The position numbers and the translations under genes were made by a program. This document shows positions 54,499 through 63,776 of a stretch of DNA of 64,000 bases, piece after piece. Position 1 is the first letter of the stretch. Every line of letters begins with the position of its first letter. The notes under the pieces were generated by a model. The model was not told the origin of the DNA. It did not search any database and saw only the letters and a program-made list of their open reading frames with translations. This DNA comes from Bacteroidales bacterium (lineage in GTDB: Bacteria; Bacteroidota; Bacteroidia; Bacteroidales; UBA932): positions 1-64,000 of the forward strand of contig JAFQAT010000016.1 in assembly GCA_017399865.1 (NCBI GenBank), written 5' to 3'.

Positions 54499-56630
54499 TG
54501 AGCAGAAAGTCGCTCATACTCTGTCTTTCCCTTTTAGCTGTCCTTATAGCAGGAACAGCCATTGCTGTTGCGTTTCTTTATAAAGGAACGGATTCCGGAA
54601 ATGATAAGAAGACGTCAAGGATAGCGTCTGAAGAACGTTACAGCCTTTTGGCTGCCGTTCCTTCAGACGCTGTGCTTGTGGCGTGCTTCTCCGACAGGGG
54701 ACCTCAAAAGCGTCATATGGCAGTGTCCATGCACTATTCAGGCAAGCTTCTGCCTTTGTATGTGTATGATGCAGGAATGCCGGAAGAGACAGGGGAACCT
54801 TCGGAAGAGGCGTCTGCCATTGTCAGGGAGCTTGAAGGCAAGGGGCTTGTTGCCCGTTCTGTCGCTGCGGGAAGGGAAATGGTCGTGGCTTCAAAGTCAG
54901 AGGTGCTTGTCCAGTCTGCGCTCCGCCATATAGACAAATCAATGTCGATAATGGATGCTCCGGGCTTCCTTGATGCCTGCTCTCTGGTTTCGCGAAAAGA
55001 TGTGCTTTTCGTTTCCAATGAACATGCATCATATCTGATGCCGGCGGTCTTCACAAAGAAATATTCGGCATATTCCGGATTCGTGACCCGTTTGTCGGAA
55101 TGGACGGCATTCGATGTTTCGCAGACCGGAACTTCGTTCTCATTGGACGGCTCTGTCGTCTATGATTCGGATGCTTCCGAGTTCATGACAGTGCTTCAGA
55201 GGTCGGAACCGTCGCTTTCGTCTGTTTCCGGCATACTTCCGTCATATACGGTCTTCGCAGCATCCTTGCCTCTGGGAAATCTCAGCGGATATGCGGGTGC
55301 ATACGACGCATTTCTCGATTCACGCCAGCAGCTACAGAAGAACAAGGCACAGAAGAATTCGCTTTCTTCAAAAGCCGGAATACATCCGGATGTGCTGATG
55401 GAAGCTGTCGGTGTAAGCGAGGCCGCAGTGGCTTCGTTCATGGTCGGAGGCAAACTCGAGACAGTGAATCTTCTTAAGACAGGCAAGGATATTCCTGAGG
55501 TTCTGTTCAAGGGATTGGAAGGTTTCTCAAAGAAGGATTATGTCCCAGCCATCCATAAATGGCCGTATGCGGGTTTTGCGGCTTCCGCATTCGGAAATCT
55601 TTTCAGCCGTCAGGATGAGTCATGCTTCACATGGATTGACGGATGGGTCATTTCCGGAAGCATGAAGGCTATAGACGAATATGTCAGCGGCAGGGCGCTG
55701 GACTATACCCTTGTCCAGTATATGGCTGACGCGATGCAGCCGGATCTCCTTGCAGAACGCGAGTCGTCTTTCGTGTCATACCTCTCATTCACAGAAGATA
55801 ACAAGGTTCTTGACGATGTGTTCAAGACTGCGTTCCTGGATCTGATATCCCCTTTGTATTCGGATGGGGAATTGAGTCCGATGGTGTTCTCCGTCGCTCC
55901 CGGCAAGTCGGATCCGTCTCTCTCTCTGGAGATACACAATCTTAAGCTTCAGAAGACAAAGGCACCGGCGTTTGAGAGAGATACGACCGTGACCGTTCCT
56001 AAGGGACCGTTCCAGGTAAAGAATTCCGGAACAGGAAAGATGAACAGCTTCTATCAGAATTCCCATCTGTCTCTCTGCCTTAGCGAGGATGGAAAGGATC
56101 TCTGGGGCGTACCTTTCAAGGAACCTCTCTGCGGTACTGCATATAATGTGGATTATTATGCGAACGGCAAGCTTCAGATAATCTTCGGCGCCGGAAGCAA
56201 GATATATCTTATCGACAGGCTGGGACGTTATGTGACAGGATTCCCGGTCGACCTCAAGAAGGAAATACTTCTCGGTCCTGATGTCTATGACTTCAACGGA
56301 ACGAGAAAATACAATATCATGGTCCTGCACAAGGACAATACGATTCAGATGTACAACCTCAAGGGCGAAAAGCCTGCTTCATGGAAAGGCATAGCAGCAG
56401 AAGAGACGATCAAGGCTCTTCCTGAAAGGATTTCCGTGGGCGGAAGCTCGTTCTGGGTGGTCAGGACATCTGTCAGGACAAATATCTACCCGTTCTATGG
56501 AGGAGATCCTCTGACGACATTCACGGGAGATCAGATGATAAGGCCTGACAGCGAGATCAAGGTGCTGGACGGCGCGACGGTCGAGGGCGTATGCTATGAC
56601 GGCAAGCGCAGAAGCGTGACCGTAAAATAA
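54498..56630 (+). CDS. Membrane-anchored protein of unknown function
   Basis: A 710-residue protein with one N-terminal membrane helix (about residues 5-28) and a large extracytoplasmic part. Residues about 45-480 contain LLAAVPSDAVLVACF and repeated beta/alpha patterns such as PSYTVFAASLPLG, similar to DUF3352-type proteins (weak). Residues about 510-710 have beta-strand repeats (KLQIIFGAGSKIYLIDRLG, YNIMVLHKDNTIQMYNLKG) like blades of a PQQ-type propeller. No catalytic motif is seen. It overlaps the ridA stop by one base, but a functional link is unproven. Confidence 0.65.
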   Translation: MSRKSLILCLSLLAVLIAGTAIAVAFLYKGTDSGNDKKTSRIASEERYSLLAAVPSDAVLVACFSDRGPQKRHMAVSMHYSGKLLPLYVYDAGMPEETGEPSEEASAIVRELEGKGLVARSVAAGREMVVASKSEVLVQSALRHIDKSMSIMDAPGFLDACSLVSRKDVLFVSNEHASYLMPAVFTKKYSAYSGFVTRLSEWTAFDVSQTGTSFSLDGSVVYDSDASEFMTVLQRSEPSLSSVSGILPSYTVFAASLPLGNLSGYAGAYDAFLDSRQQLQKNKAQKNSLSSKAGIHPDVLMEAVGVSEAAVASFMVGGKLETVNLLKTGKDIPEVLFKGLEGFSKKDYVPAIHKWPYAGFAASAFGNLFSRQDESCFTWIDGWVISGSMKAIDEYVSGRALDYTLVQYMADAMQPDLLAERESSFVSYLSFTEDNKVLDDVFKTAFLDLISPLYSDGELSPMVFSVAPGKSDPSLSLEIHNLKLQKTKAPAFERDTTVTVPKGPFQVKNSGTGKMNSFYQNSHLSLCLSEDGKDLWGVPFKEPLCGTAYNVDYYANGKLQIIFGAGSKIYLIDRLGRYVTGFPVDLKKEILLGPDVYDFNGTRKYNIMVLHKDNTIQMYNLKGEKPASWKGIAAEETIKALPERISVGGSSFWVVRTSVRTNIYPFYGGDPLTTFTGDQMIRPDSEIKVLDGATVEGVCYDGKRRSVTVK

Positions 56631-56656
56631 GAATTGTACTTTAACTTGGAAATATT

Positions 56657-58312
56657 ATGGAATTCACATCAGTAAACAAGGTCTTTGAAGCGGCCTTCAA
56701 GAAAAACTGGGTACGCCCGGCGATTTCGAACTATCAGGGAGAGACCCTGTGCTTCAGAGATGTAGCCCGCAGAATGGAGAAGCTCCACATCATGTTTGAG
56801 GAGTGCGGCCTCGAGAAAGGCCACAAGGTGGCCATCTGCTCGAGGAATCAGGCAAACTGGGCGGTATCCTTCCTGGCTACCATGACATACGGAGCTGTTC
56901 CTGTACCTCTTCTCCATGAATTCAAGTCTGCGAACATCCACCATCTGGTGAACCATTCGGAAGCTAAGATTCTTTTCGTCGACGAAGTGATATGGGAGGG
57001 ACTTTCAGAAAGCGAAATGCCTGAAGTCCAGGCGATCATCCAGGTGAACACGTTCAAGATCCTGTATGCGGCAGACCCGAAGATATATGACGCTAAAGTG
57101 CATCTGAACGAGCTCTTCGGAAAGAAATATCCTGAAGCATTCGAACCTGATATGCTCAACTATTATGAAGATTCTGCCGATGAACTTGCGGTCATCAACT
57201 ATACTTCAGGAACCTCAGGGTTCTCAAAGGGTGTTATGATTCCTTACAGGGCAATCTTCTCCAACATTGAGTTCGGACGCAAGGTGCTGCCGCAGCTTAA
57301 TCATAATTCCAGAGTGGTGTCAATGCTTCCGTGCGCACATATGTACGGACTCATGTTCGAGGTCCTGTATGAACTGTCTGTAGGATGCCATGTCCATTTC
57401 CTTTCAAGGCTTCCGAGCCCTAAGATCATCATGCAGGCACTCGCGGATGTGAAGCCTAGCGTCGTAATCGCTGTGCCACTTGTAATCGAGAAGATATACA
57501 AGAGCAAGGTGAAACCTGTGCTGGAAAAGGAAGGTATCAGGTTCCTCATGAGACTTCCTGGTCTTAATCAGGTGATTCTCAATAAGGTGCGTGAGGAACT
57601 GGTCAGCGCTTTCGGAGGTGAATTCTATGAAGTCATCATAGGTGGTGCGGCATTCAACAAGGAGGTCGAGGCCTTCTTCAAGAAGATGAACTTCCCGTTC
57701 ACCGTAGGATACGGTATGACGGAATGCGCACCTATCATCACATATGACGATTGGAAGGAAGAGAAACTGTATTCATGCGGAAAGGCAGCTCCTAACATGC
57801 AGGTGAGGATAGAATCCGTCGATCCTGTGAATGTCCCTGGAGAAATCCAGATAAAGGGAGCGAATGTCTTTCTCGGTTATTATAAGAACGAAGAGGCTAC
57901 AGCCGAAGTCTTTACTGAAGACGGATGGTTCCGTACCGGTGACATGGGCGTCCTTGACGAGGACGGATGCCTGTTCATCAAGGGACGTACCAAGTGTATG
58001 ATTCTCGGTCCGAGCGGACAGAATATCTATCCTGAAGAGGTCGAGACCGTAATCAACAGCCAGCCGTATGTCGTAGATTCTCTCGTAGTGGAGGATGATG
58101 GCGGACTGACAGCTCTTATCTATCCGGATTTCGCCCAGGGAGCCAAGGATGGAATGAATCAGGATGCATTCGTGAAGTATATGGAGGGAACTCTTGTGGA
58201 ATTGAACAAGGAACTTCCTAATTATGCGAAACTCAAGAAGATAGAGGTTATGTCCGAGGACTTCGAACGTACTCCTAAAAAGAGCATCAAGAGATACTTA
58301 TATCAGAGATAA
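56657..58312 (+). CDS. Long-chain acyl-CoA synthetase-like AMP-forming ligase
   Basis: A 551-residue ANL-family adenylating enzyme. The ATP loop is INYTSGTSGFSKGVM (about 178-192). Later motifs are GYGMTECAP, the hinge region FRTGDMGVLDEDG and IKGRTKCMI, and the catalytic Lys in TPKKSIKRYLY near the end. It most resembles COG1022 fatty-acid ligases; the acyl substrate is not certain. The dCMP deaminase gene starts one base after its stop. Confidence 0.9.
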   Translation: MEFTSVNKVFEAAFKKNWVRPAISNYQGETLCFRDVARRMEKLHIMFEECGLEKGHKVAICSRNQANWAVSFLATMTYGAVPVPLLHEFKSANIHHLVNHSEAKILFVDEVIWEGLSESEMPEVQAIIQVNTFKILYAADPKIYDAKVHLNELFGKKYPEAFEPDMLNYYEDSADELAVINYTSGTSGFSKGVMIPYRAIFSNIEFGRKVLPQLNHNSRVVSMLPCAHMYGLMFEVLYELSVGCHVHFLSRLPSPKIIMQALADVKPSVVIAVPLVIEKIYKSKVKPVLEKEGIRFLMRLPGLNQVILNKVREELVSAFGGEFYEVIIGGAAFNKEVEAFFKKMNFPFTVGYGMTECAPIITYDDWKEEKLYSCGKAAPNMQVRIESVDPVNVPGEIQIKGANVFLGYYKNEEATAEVFTEDGWFRTGDMGVLDEDGCLFIKGRTKCMILGPSGQNIYPEEVETVINSQPYVVDSLVVEDDGGLTALIYPDFAQGAKDGMNQDAFVKYMEGTLVELNKELPNYAKLKKIEVMSEDFERTPKKSIKRYLYQR

Positions 58313-58313
58313 T

Positions 58314-58718
58314 ATGGAAAAGTTTGACCGCAGCTACATCGAGATGGCAGGCGTCTGGGCCCGCAATTCCTATTGCAGGCGACGTCAGGTAGGCGCCCTT
58401 CTCGTAAAGGACAGAATGATCATCTCGGATGGATACAACGGTACTCCGTCCGGATTCGAGAACATATGTGAAGACGAGAACGGGGTTACGAAACCCTATG
58501 TCCTTCATGCTGAGGCAAACGCTATTTCAAAAGTGGCGCAATCCGGCAACAGCAGCAAGGGTGCCACATTGTATGTGACTGCTTCTCCTTGCATGGAATG
58601 TGCGAAGCTCATAATCCAGGCAGGTATAAAGAGGGTGGTCTATCGAGATGCCTATCGTCTTACTGACGGCATAGACCTTCTTACCAGAGCCGGCATAGAA
58701 GTCGAGCAGGTAGACTGA
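58314..58718 (+). CDS. Deoxycytidylate (dCMP) deaminase
   Basis: A 134-residue zinc deaminase supplying dUMP for dTTP synthesis. Zinc motifs are HAEANAI (His and catalytic Glu) and SPCMECAKL (two Cys). The N-terminal WARNSYCRRRQVGALLVKD and PSGFENICED match the ComEB/dCMP deaminase group. It lies in a run with the ligase and the S41 protease. Confidence 0.93.
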   Translation: MEKFDRSYIEMAGVWARNSYCRRRQVGALLVKDRMIISDGYNGTPSGFENICEDENGVTKPYVLHAEANAISKVAQSGNSSKGATLYVTASPCMECAKLIIQAGIKRVVYRDAYRLTDGIDLLTRAGIEVEQVD

Positions 58719-58739
58719 CCGTTCTTTTAAAGGAGTATT

Positions 58740-60347
58740 ATGAAGAAGATAGATAATTCAGTAATGGCAGCACTCCTGGGAATTGTTCTGGGAGTGTTTC
58801 TTACCTTGGTTTCAGGCAAGGTGTTCGAAAGGAAGGAGTTTGATGGCGATTATAACAGATGGCGCAAGCTGAACCTGATCCTTCAGGAAGTCCAGAAGCA
58901 CTATGTAGACACCATCGACATGAAGGGAATGACGGATGCCGCCGTTGAAGCCGCTCTTGCGGAACTGGATCCACATTCAGTCTATCTTCCTCCTGTGGAG
59001 CTTCAGGAATCGGAAAGCGAGCTTTCAGGAAATTTCGAAGGCATAGGCATAACCTTCAATGTACCTAATGATACGGCCATAGTTCTGAATCCCATTACCG
59101 GAGGCCCTTCTGAAAAGGCCGGTCTTCTCCAAGGTGACAGGATTGTAAAGGTGGACGACCGTACCGTAGCTGGTGTAAGGATGCCTCAGGACAGCATGAT
59201 CCGCCTCATGAAGGGACCGAAGGGAACCAAGGTGAAGATTACCGTCAGCCGTGACGGTACCCTCATCCCTTTTGAAATCATACGTGACAAGATACCCGTT
59301 CACTGCGTGGATGCGGCATTCATGATCGATGATGTGACAGGATATATCAAGCTGTCTAAGTTCACAAGGACCACATATGCCGAGTTCAGCCAGGCTGCTG
59401 AGAAACTGCTTTCCATGGGTATGGAAAAGCTGATTTTCGATCTCAGGGACAATACCGGAGGCTATTTCGATCAGGCCCTTCTGCTGGCGAACGAGTTCCT
59501 CCAGAGAGGAGATGAGATCGTCTACATGGAAGGACTCCATCGCCCTCGTCAGGACTTTGACGCCGACGGCCGCGGCATATTGAAGGAGGTGAAGATATCC
59601 GTACTCATCGATGAGGGTTCCGCATCTTCAAGCGAGATCTTCGCTGGTGCCATCCAGGATAACGACAGGGGAGTCATCGTCGGAAGACGCTCATTCGGAA
59701 AAGGATTGGTGCAGGAACCGATAAACTTCACTGACGGATCCGGAATCAGGCTTACAGTGGCCCGTTTCCACACCCCTTCAGGCAGATGTATCCAGAAGCC
59801 GTACGACGGAGATTATGATTATGACATCTATGAAAGGTACGAGCATGGCGAGATGACCCATGCCGACAGCATGAAGGTGGATACGACGGCTGTCTTCTAT
59901 ACCATGAGGGGACGTCGCGTATATGGTGGCGGAGGCATCATTCCTGATGTGTTTGTCCCTATGGATACGACGAAGGCTACCAGTTTCTATATCCAATGCA
60001 ACAGAAAGGCTACCCAGATGCGATTTGCCCAGACCATGTTTGACAAGTACCGCGGTGCCTTGGCGGAGATCGACGATTTTGAACGTCTGGATTCATATCT
60101 TGACCGCATCGACCTTGCCGGACAGTTCATTTCATATGCCGAGCGTGTCGACGGCATAAAGCTCAAGGAAGGGGAGTGGGGAGAAACCGAAATGTATATG
60201 ATGCCACAGCTCAAGGCCCTTGTAGGCCGCTTTTCGAAGCTGGGTGACGAAGCCTTCTACCGCTTCTACATCCCGATAGACGACACCATCAAGGCCGCAT
60301 TGGACCAGTCTGGTGACGTACAATTAGAGCCAGCAGAAGGAGAATGA
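58740..60347 (+). CDS. C-terminal processing peptidase, S41 family
   Basis: A 535-residue protease with an N-terminal membrane anchor (about 7-26). A PDZ domain covers about residues 85-170 (GIGITFNV, GPSEKAGLLQGDRIVKVDD). The S41 core has GYIKLSKFT, DLRDNTGGYFDQA, the nucleophile Ser296 in GSASSSEIFAGA and Lys321 in RRSFGKGLVQ. It is periplasmic. A strong Shine-Dalgarno AAAGGAG lies 4 nt before the ATG, which is rare in Bacteroidetes. The last 59 bp overlap the convergent lnt gene. Confidence 0.93.
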   Translation: MKKIDNSVMAALLGIVLGVFLTLVSGKVFERKEFDGDYNRWRKLNLILQEVQKHYVDTIDMKGMTDAAVEAALAELDPHSVYLPPVELQESESELSGNFEGIGITFNVPNDTAIVLNPITGGPSEKAGLLQGDRIVKVDDRTVAGVRMPQDSMIRLMKGPKGTKVKITVSRDGTLIPFEIIRDKIPVHCVDAAFMIDDVTGYIKLSKFTRTTYAEFSQAAEKLLSMGMEKLIFDLRDNTGGYFDQALLLANEFLQRGDEIVYMEGLHRPRQDFDADGRGILKEVKISVLIDEGSASSSEIFAGAIQDNDRGVIVGRRSFGKGLVQEPINFTDGSGIRLTVARFHTPSGRCIQKPYDGDYDYDIYERYEHGEMTHADSMKVDTTAVFYTMRGRRVYGGGGIIPDVFVPMDTTKATSFYIQCNRKATQMRFAQTMFDKYRGALAEIDDFERLDSYLDRIDLAGQFISYAERVDGIKLKEGEWGETEMYMMPQLKALVGRFSKLGDEAFYRFYIPIDDTIKAALDQSGDVQLEPAEGE

Positions 60348-61923
60348 AAAGGAATGTGCACACACGTCCGGTGATGTCTCCGTGGCTTACATAAAAAGTG
60401 ATGTCTTCCCGCAGCGGAAGCTTACCTTCGATTACAGCCTGCTCCCACCAGGGAGTGGGCTGTAATATTTTACCCGAAGGGCTGATGATTGCAGATATGC
60501 CGGTGTTCGCACAGCGGGCGATCGCGCGTCGCGTCTCGATCGCGCGGAGAGATGCATAGCTCAGATGCTGCCTGTAGCCCGGCGTATTGCCCCACCATGC
60601 GTCGTTGGTAATGATGGTCATGGCCTTTGCTCCCTTGAGCACATATCCGGTGTAATACTCTCCGTATACGGATTCATAGCATACGGCGCAGCCGACAGGA
60701 ATGCGTTCTTTGCTGCTTTCAACATGAAGGAGACTTATCTCATCCTGTCCAACGCATCTTCCCATCACTCCTCCCAGCATGTTGTCGATAGGGCAGAATA
60801 TCCTCGGATATGGGGTGTGCTCGACTCCTACGACCAGCTTGCTCTTGTGGAATATCTCCGTACGCTGGGTCCCGTCTGTTATAAGTGCCGAGTTGTGCGC
60901 CTCGTACCAGAGCCCGTCATCTATTTTGCGCGCTGTGTGGGAAGGTGACTCCTCTGAATAGATATAGTCGTATGAAGAGGCTCCGAACAGAAGGTTTACG
61001 CCCGGGTAGTCCTTCAGGAAGGATGTGAATCCTCTCCATGTACGGCTTCTCGGATAGTCCCCGCAGGTTATGTCGTTAGTGAATGTCTCTGGAGCCAGCA
61101 GGAGAAGCGGACCAGCAGTCGAATCAGCCTTGCGATGCTTCAGCACCTTCTCTGCTTGCGACAGAAGTATCCCGTTCTGCTGGGCCTGGGTCATAGCCTG
61201 GAACTTGTTGTATGGGTCGATGTTCGGCTGGACGATGACTACATCCAGTTCTTCTTCAGATGACATGGCGTCCTGGTATCGGCTTCCGATTGATCCGGAA
61301 GCGATAAGCGGACCGGCGAAGAGGATGCAGAGGCCTGCGACAGCAGCGGCCTTTGCCTTGCCGTTCCAGCATTCCCATCTGCCGTCTGAGAGGCTCGTCA
61401 TGAGCCCGAACACTCCAAGATTGCAGAGCCATATCCATAGCGAGCCGCCCAGGGCACCGGTGAGCTCGTACCACTGGATGGCCCATGTCGTGCGGGCGAA
61501 TGAGTTCCCCAGCACGAGCCAAGGCCATGAAATTTCAGCGTCAAAATAGAATCTCTCCCATGCTATCCATGTGACCATCAGGAAGATATATGGCAAGGCT
61601 CCGGAAAACTTCTTTCTGCTCCATCGGAAAAGCCCGAAGACGAGGGACATCTGCATGGAGTTTGCGAGGATCGCGAATATGCCGCCTCCGACAGTCGCGT
61701 TGCAGACCCAGAAGGTGGTGAATGTGTTCCATAGGACGAAAGCGGAATAATGATAGACCCAGACTCTTTTCTTTTCCATCAATGTGGCTATCCTCTCCAT
61801 GCAGAGCAGAGGGATGAGGCCGAAAAGGGCGAGCAGGCCGGTATGAGGCACAAGAAACGGAACGGACATCATCACTGCAAAGAGCAGTACCATTCCCCAG
61901 AGTATCATATTTTCCTTTTTCAT
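60289..61923 (-). CDS. lnt: Apolipoprotein N-acyltransferase
   Basis: A 544-residue inner-membrane enzyme that adds the third acyl chain to lipoproteins. N-terminal half: six to seven membrane helices. The nitrilase-like domain (about residues 230-490) has the catalytic Glu in LLLAPETFTND, Lys in HKSKLVVGVEHTPYP and Cys in VGCAVCYESVYGEY. A final helix (about 515-535) follows. The many lipoprotein enzymes in this window are potential substrates. It converges with the S41 gene (overlap 60289-60347) and is divergent from the LysE gene. Confidence 0.93.
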   Translation of the reverse strand: MKKENMILWGMVLLFAVMMSVPFLVPHTGLLALFGLIPLLCMERIATLMEKKRVWVYHYSAFVLWNTFTTFWVCNATVGGGIFAILANSMQMSLVFGLFRWSRKKFSGALPYIFLMVTWIAWERFYFDAEISWPWLVLGNSFARTTWAIQWYELTGALGGSLWIWLCNLGVFGLMTSLSDGRWECWNGKAKAAAVAGLCILFAGPLIASGSIGSRYQDAMSSEEELDVVIVQPNIDPYNKFQAMTQAQQNGILLSQAEKVLKHRKADSTAGPLLLLAPETFTNDITCGDYPRSRTWRGFTSFLKDYPGVNLLFGASSYDYIYSEESPSHTARKIDDGLWYEAHNSALITDGTQRTEIFHKSKLVVGVEHTPYPRIFCPIDNMLGGVMGRCVGQDEISLLHVESSKERIPVGCAVCYESVYGEYYTGYVLKGAKAMTIITNDAWWGNTPGYRQHLSYASLRAIETRRAIARCANTGISAIISPSGKILQPTPWWEQAVIEGKLPLREDITFYVSHGDITGRVCTFLFILLLLALIVRHQTGPMRP

Positions 61924-61946
61924 CGTTCCAGAACGCTAAACACAGA

Positions 61947-61954
61947 CAAAGATA
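61947..61954 (-). promoter_or_regulatory. Putative -7 element of lnt
   Basis: The minus strand reads TATCTTTG, 23 nt before the lnt start. It lies 12 bp from the opposite-strand box at 61967-61974. Confidence 0.55.
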
Positions 61955-61966
61955 AGGAAAAATTAC

Positions 61967-61974
61967 TACCTTTG
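61967..61974 (+). promoter_or_regulatory. Putative -7 element of the LysE gene, predicting a leaderless mRNA
   Basis: TACCTTTG ends 6 nt before the ATG at 61981, the same spacing as at recJ. The polymerase footprint would overlap that of the lnt promoter. Confidence 0.55.
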
Positions 61975-61980
61975 TAAGAT

Positions 61981-62628
61981 ATGTGGATAGATATACTTAA
62001 AGGTTTTGCAGTAGGCATGTGTGCATCGGCCCCGATAGGACCGATAGCCATTCTTGTCGTACAGAAATCCTTGAGCAAGGGACATAAGGCTGGTTTTGTT
62101 TCCGGACTTGGAGCAAGTGTGGTTGATACTCTTTATGCGTCCATAGCGATATTCGCCCTGGCCTTTGCACAAAAGTTCATCGACGACCACCAGAACATGA
62201 TTCTCCTCGCTGGAGGTGCCGTCCTGATAGCAGTTGGCCTGTCAATGGCTTTCTCGAATCCTTTCAGAAAGCTAAAGGCCGACGGCGAGTCCTCGGTCTC
62301 ACCGAAGGACTTCGGACAGGCCGTGGCCATGGGCCTGTCCAATCCTATGGCGATATTCGTTATGTTCACCCTTTTCGCCTTCTTCGGACTTGCGAATGAT
62401 GCTCCGCATACATGGAAGGTGACCCCTATCATTCTGGCTGTGAGCGCGGGATCGGTGACTTACTGGTTCAGCATATCATGGCTTCTGAGCCGTTTCCATG
62501 GAAACTTCAGGATGAGGACGATACTGTGGATAAGCAGGATCACGGGGGCATTGGTAGTAATAATCGGCATAGCCTTGCTGGGACAGGGACTCTTCAATGT
62601 CTGCTTCAAGGGCATGCCTGTAATCTGA
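61981..62628 (+). CDS. LysE-family transporter
   Basis: A 215-residue inner-membrane protein with six predicted helices. The family N-terminus has GMCASAPIGPIAILVVQKSLSKGHKAGFVSGLGAS, and SNPMAIFVMFTLFAFFGL comes midway. Members export amino acids such as lysine, threonine or homoserine; the substrate here is unknown. It starts 57 bp from the divergent lnt and ends 7 nt before the DUF362 gene. Confidence 0.88.
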   Translation: MWIDILKGFAVGMCASAPIGPIAILVVQKSLSKGHKAGFVSGLGASVVDTLYASIAIFALAFAQKFIDDHQNMILLAGGAVLIAVGLSMAFSNPFRKLKADGESSVSPKDFGQAVAMGLSNPMAIFVMFTLFAFFGLANDAPHTWKVTPIILAVSAGSVTYWFSISWLLSRFHGNFRMRTILWISRITGALVVIIGIALLGQGLFNVCFKGMPVI

Positions 62629-62635
62629 TAAGACT

Positions 62636-63772
62636 ATGGAAAAATCTAAGGTGTATTTTACCGATCTGAGGACGGTACCGGGCAACGACCTGCTGACAAA
62701 GCTTGAGAAACTCATCAAGAAGGCCGGAATCGCAAATGTCGATTTCGACGGAAAGTTCACAGCGATAAAGATCCATTTCGGCGAGCCTGGAAACATGGCT
62801 TATATCCGTCCGAACTATGCGGCCAGGGTCGTGGATGTGGTCCGCTCGCTCGGAGCCAAGGTCTTTCTGACCGACAGCAACACTCTATATTCCGGTGGAC
62901 GTTCCAATGCCGTCGACCATCTTCATGCTGCAATGGAGAACGGTTTCAACAGGATCGGAGCACACGCGGATGTGATAATAGCCGACGGCCTGAAGGGAAC
63001 CGACTATAAGGAGGTTCCGTCTGGAGGCCAGTACTGCCCGTCGCCGAAGATCGGTGCGGCCATCGCCGATGCCGATATCGTGATTTCCATGAACCACTTC
63101 AAGGGTCATGAGCAGAGCGGTTTCGGCGGAGCGCTCAAGAATCTCGGCATGGGTTCGGCGAGCGTCGGAGGCAAACTGGAGCTCCACTCGTCGTCGCAGC
63201 CTTGCATCAATGTCGACAACTGCATCGGCTGCCGCATATGTGAGAAATACTGCCGCCACGATGCCGTCAAGGTAGTGGACCGCAAGGCGGTAATCGACTA
63301 CAGCAAGTGCGTGGGATGCGGCCAGTGCGTGGCAGTGTGCCAGAAGGAGGCTGCTGTAGTGAAGGATTACGATACATCGGAGATGCTCAACAGGAAGATT
63401 GCGGAATACGCATACGCAGTCGTGAACGGCAAGCCGTCGTTCCACATCAGCTTCATAATGAACGTCTCTCCGAACTGTGACTGCTGGAACCATAACGATG
63501 CGGCCCTCGTTCCGGACATCGGAATCGCGGCTTCGTTCGATCCGGTAGCCCTCGATCAGGCATGTGCCGACATGGTGATAGCAGCTCCGAGCCTCAAGGG
63601 CAATGCCATCGCCGACAAGGACCATGACCATGAGTGCGGATGCGGACATCATCACCATAAGGGTGAGGACAAGTTCCGTATAGTCCATCCGGACACAAAC
63701 TGGCAGGCCGGCCTCGAATATGGAGAGAAGATAGGACTCGGATGCCGTGAGTATGAATTGATAAAAGTCTGA
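62636..63772 (+). CDS. DUF362 protein with two [4Fe-4S] motifs and a His-rich segment
   Basis: A 378-residue protein. The DUF362 region (about 1-185) contains KIHFGEPGNMAYIRP and SMNHFKGHEQSGFGGALKNLGMG. Two ferredoxin-type motifs follow: CIGCRICEKYC and CVGCGQCVAVC (about 190-245). A short segment near residues 322-340 is rich in His, Cys and Asp (DHDHECGCGHHHHKGED), a possible metal-binding loop that is not part of the usual core. The function of DUF362 proteins is mostly unknown; redox or metal-centre assembly is likely. It ends 4 nt before the PASTA gene. Confidence 0.85.
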   Translation: MEKSKVYFTDLRTVPGNDLLTKLEKLIKKAGIANVDFDGKFTAIKIHFGEPGNMAYIRPNYAARVVDVVRSLGAKVFLTDSNTLYSGGRSNAVDHLHAAMENGFNRIGAHADVIIADGLKGTDYKEVPSGGQYCPSPKIGAAIADADIVISMNHFKGHEQSGFGGALKNLGMGSASVGGKLELHSSSQPCINVDNCIGCRICEKYCRHDAVKVVDRKAVIDYSKCVGCGQCVAVCQKEAAVVKDYDTSEMLNRKIAEYAYAVVNGKPSFHISFIMNVSPNCDCWNHNDAALVPDIGIAASFDPVALDQACADMVIAAPSLKGNAIADKDHDHECGCGHHHHKGEDKFRIVHPDTNWQAGLEYGEKIGLGCREYELIKV

Positions 63773-63776
63773 TATA

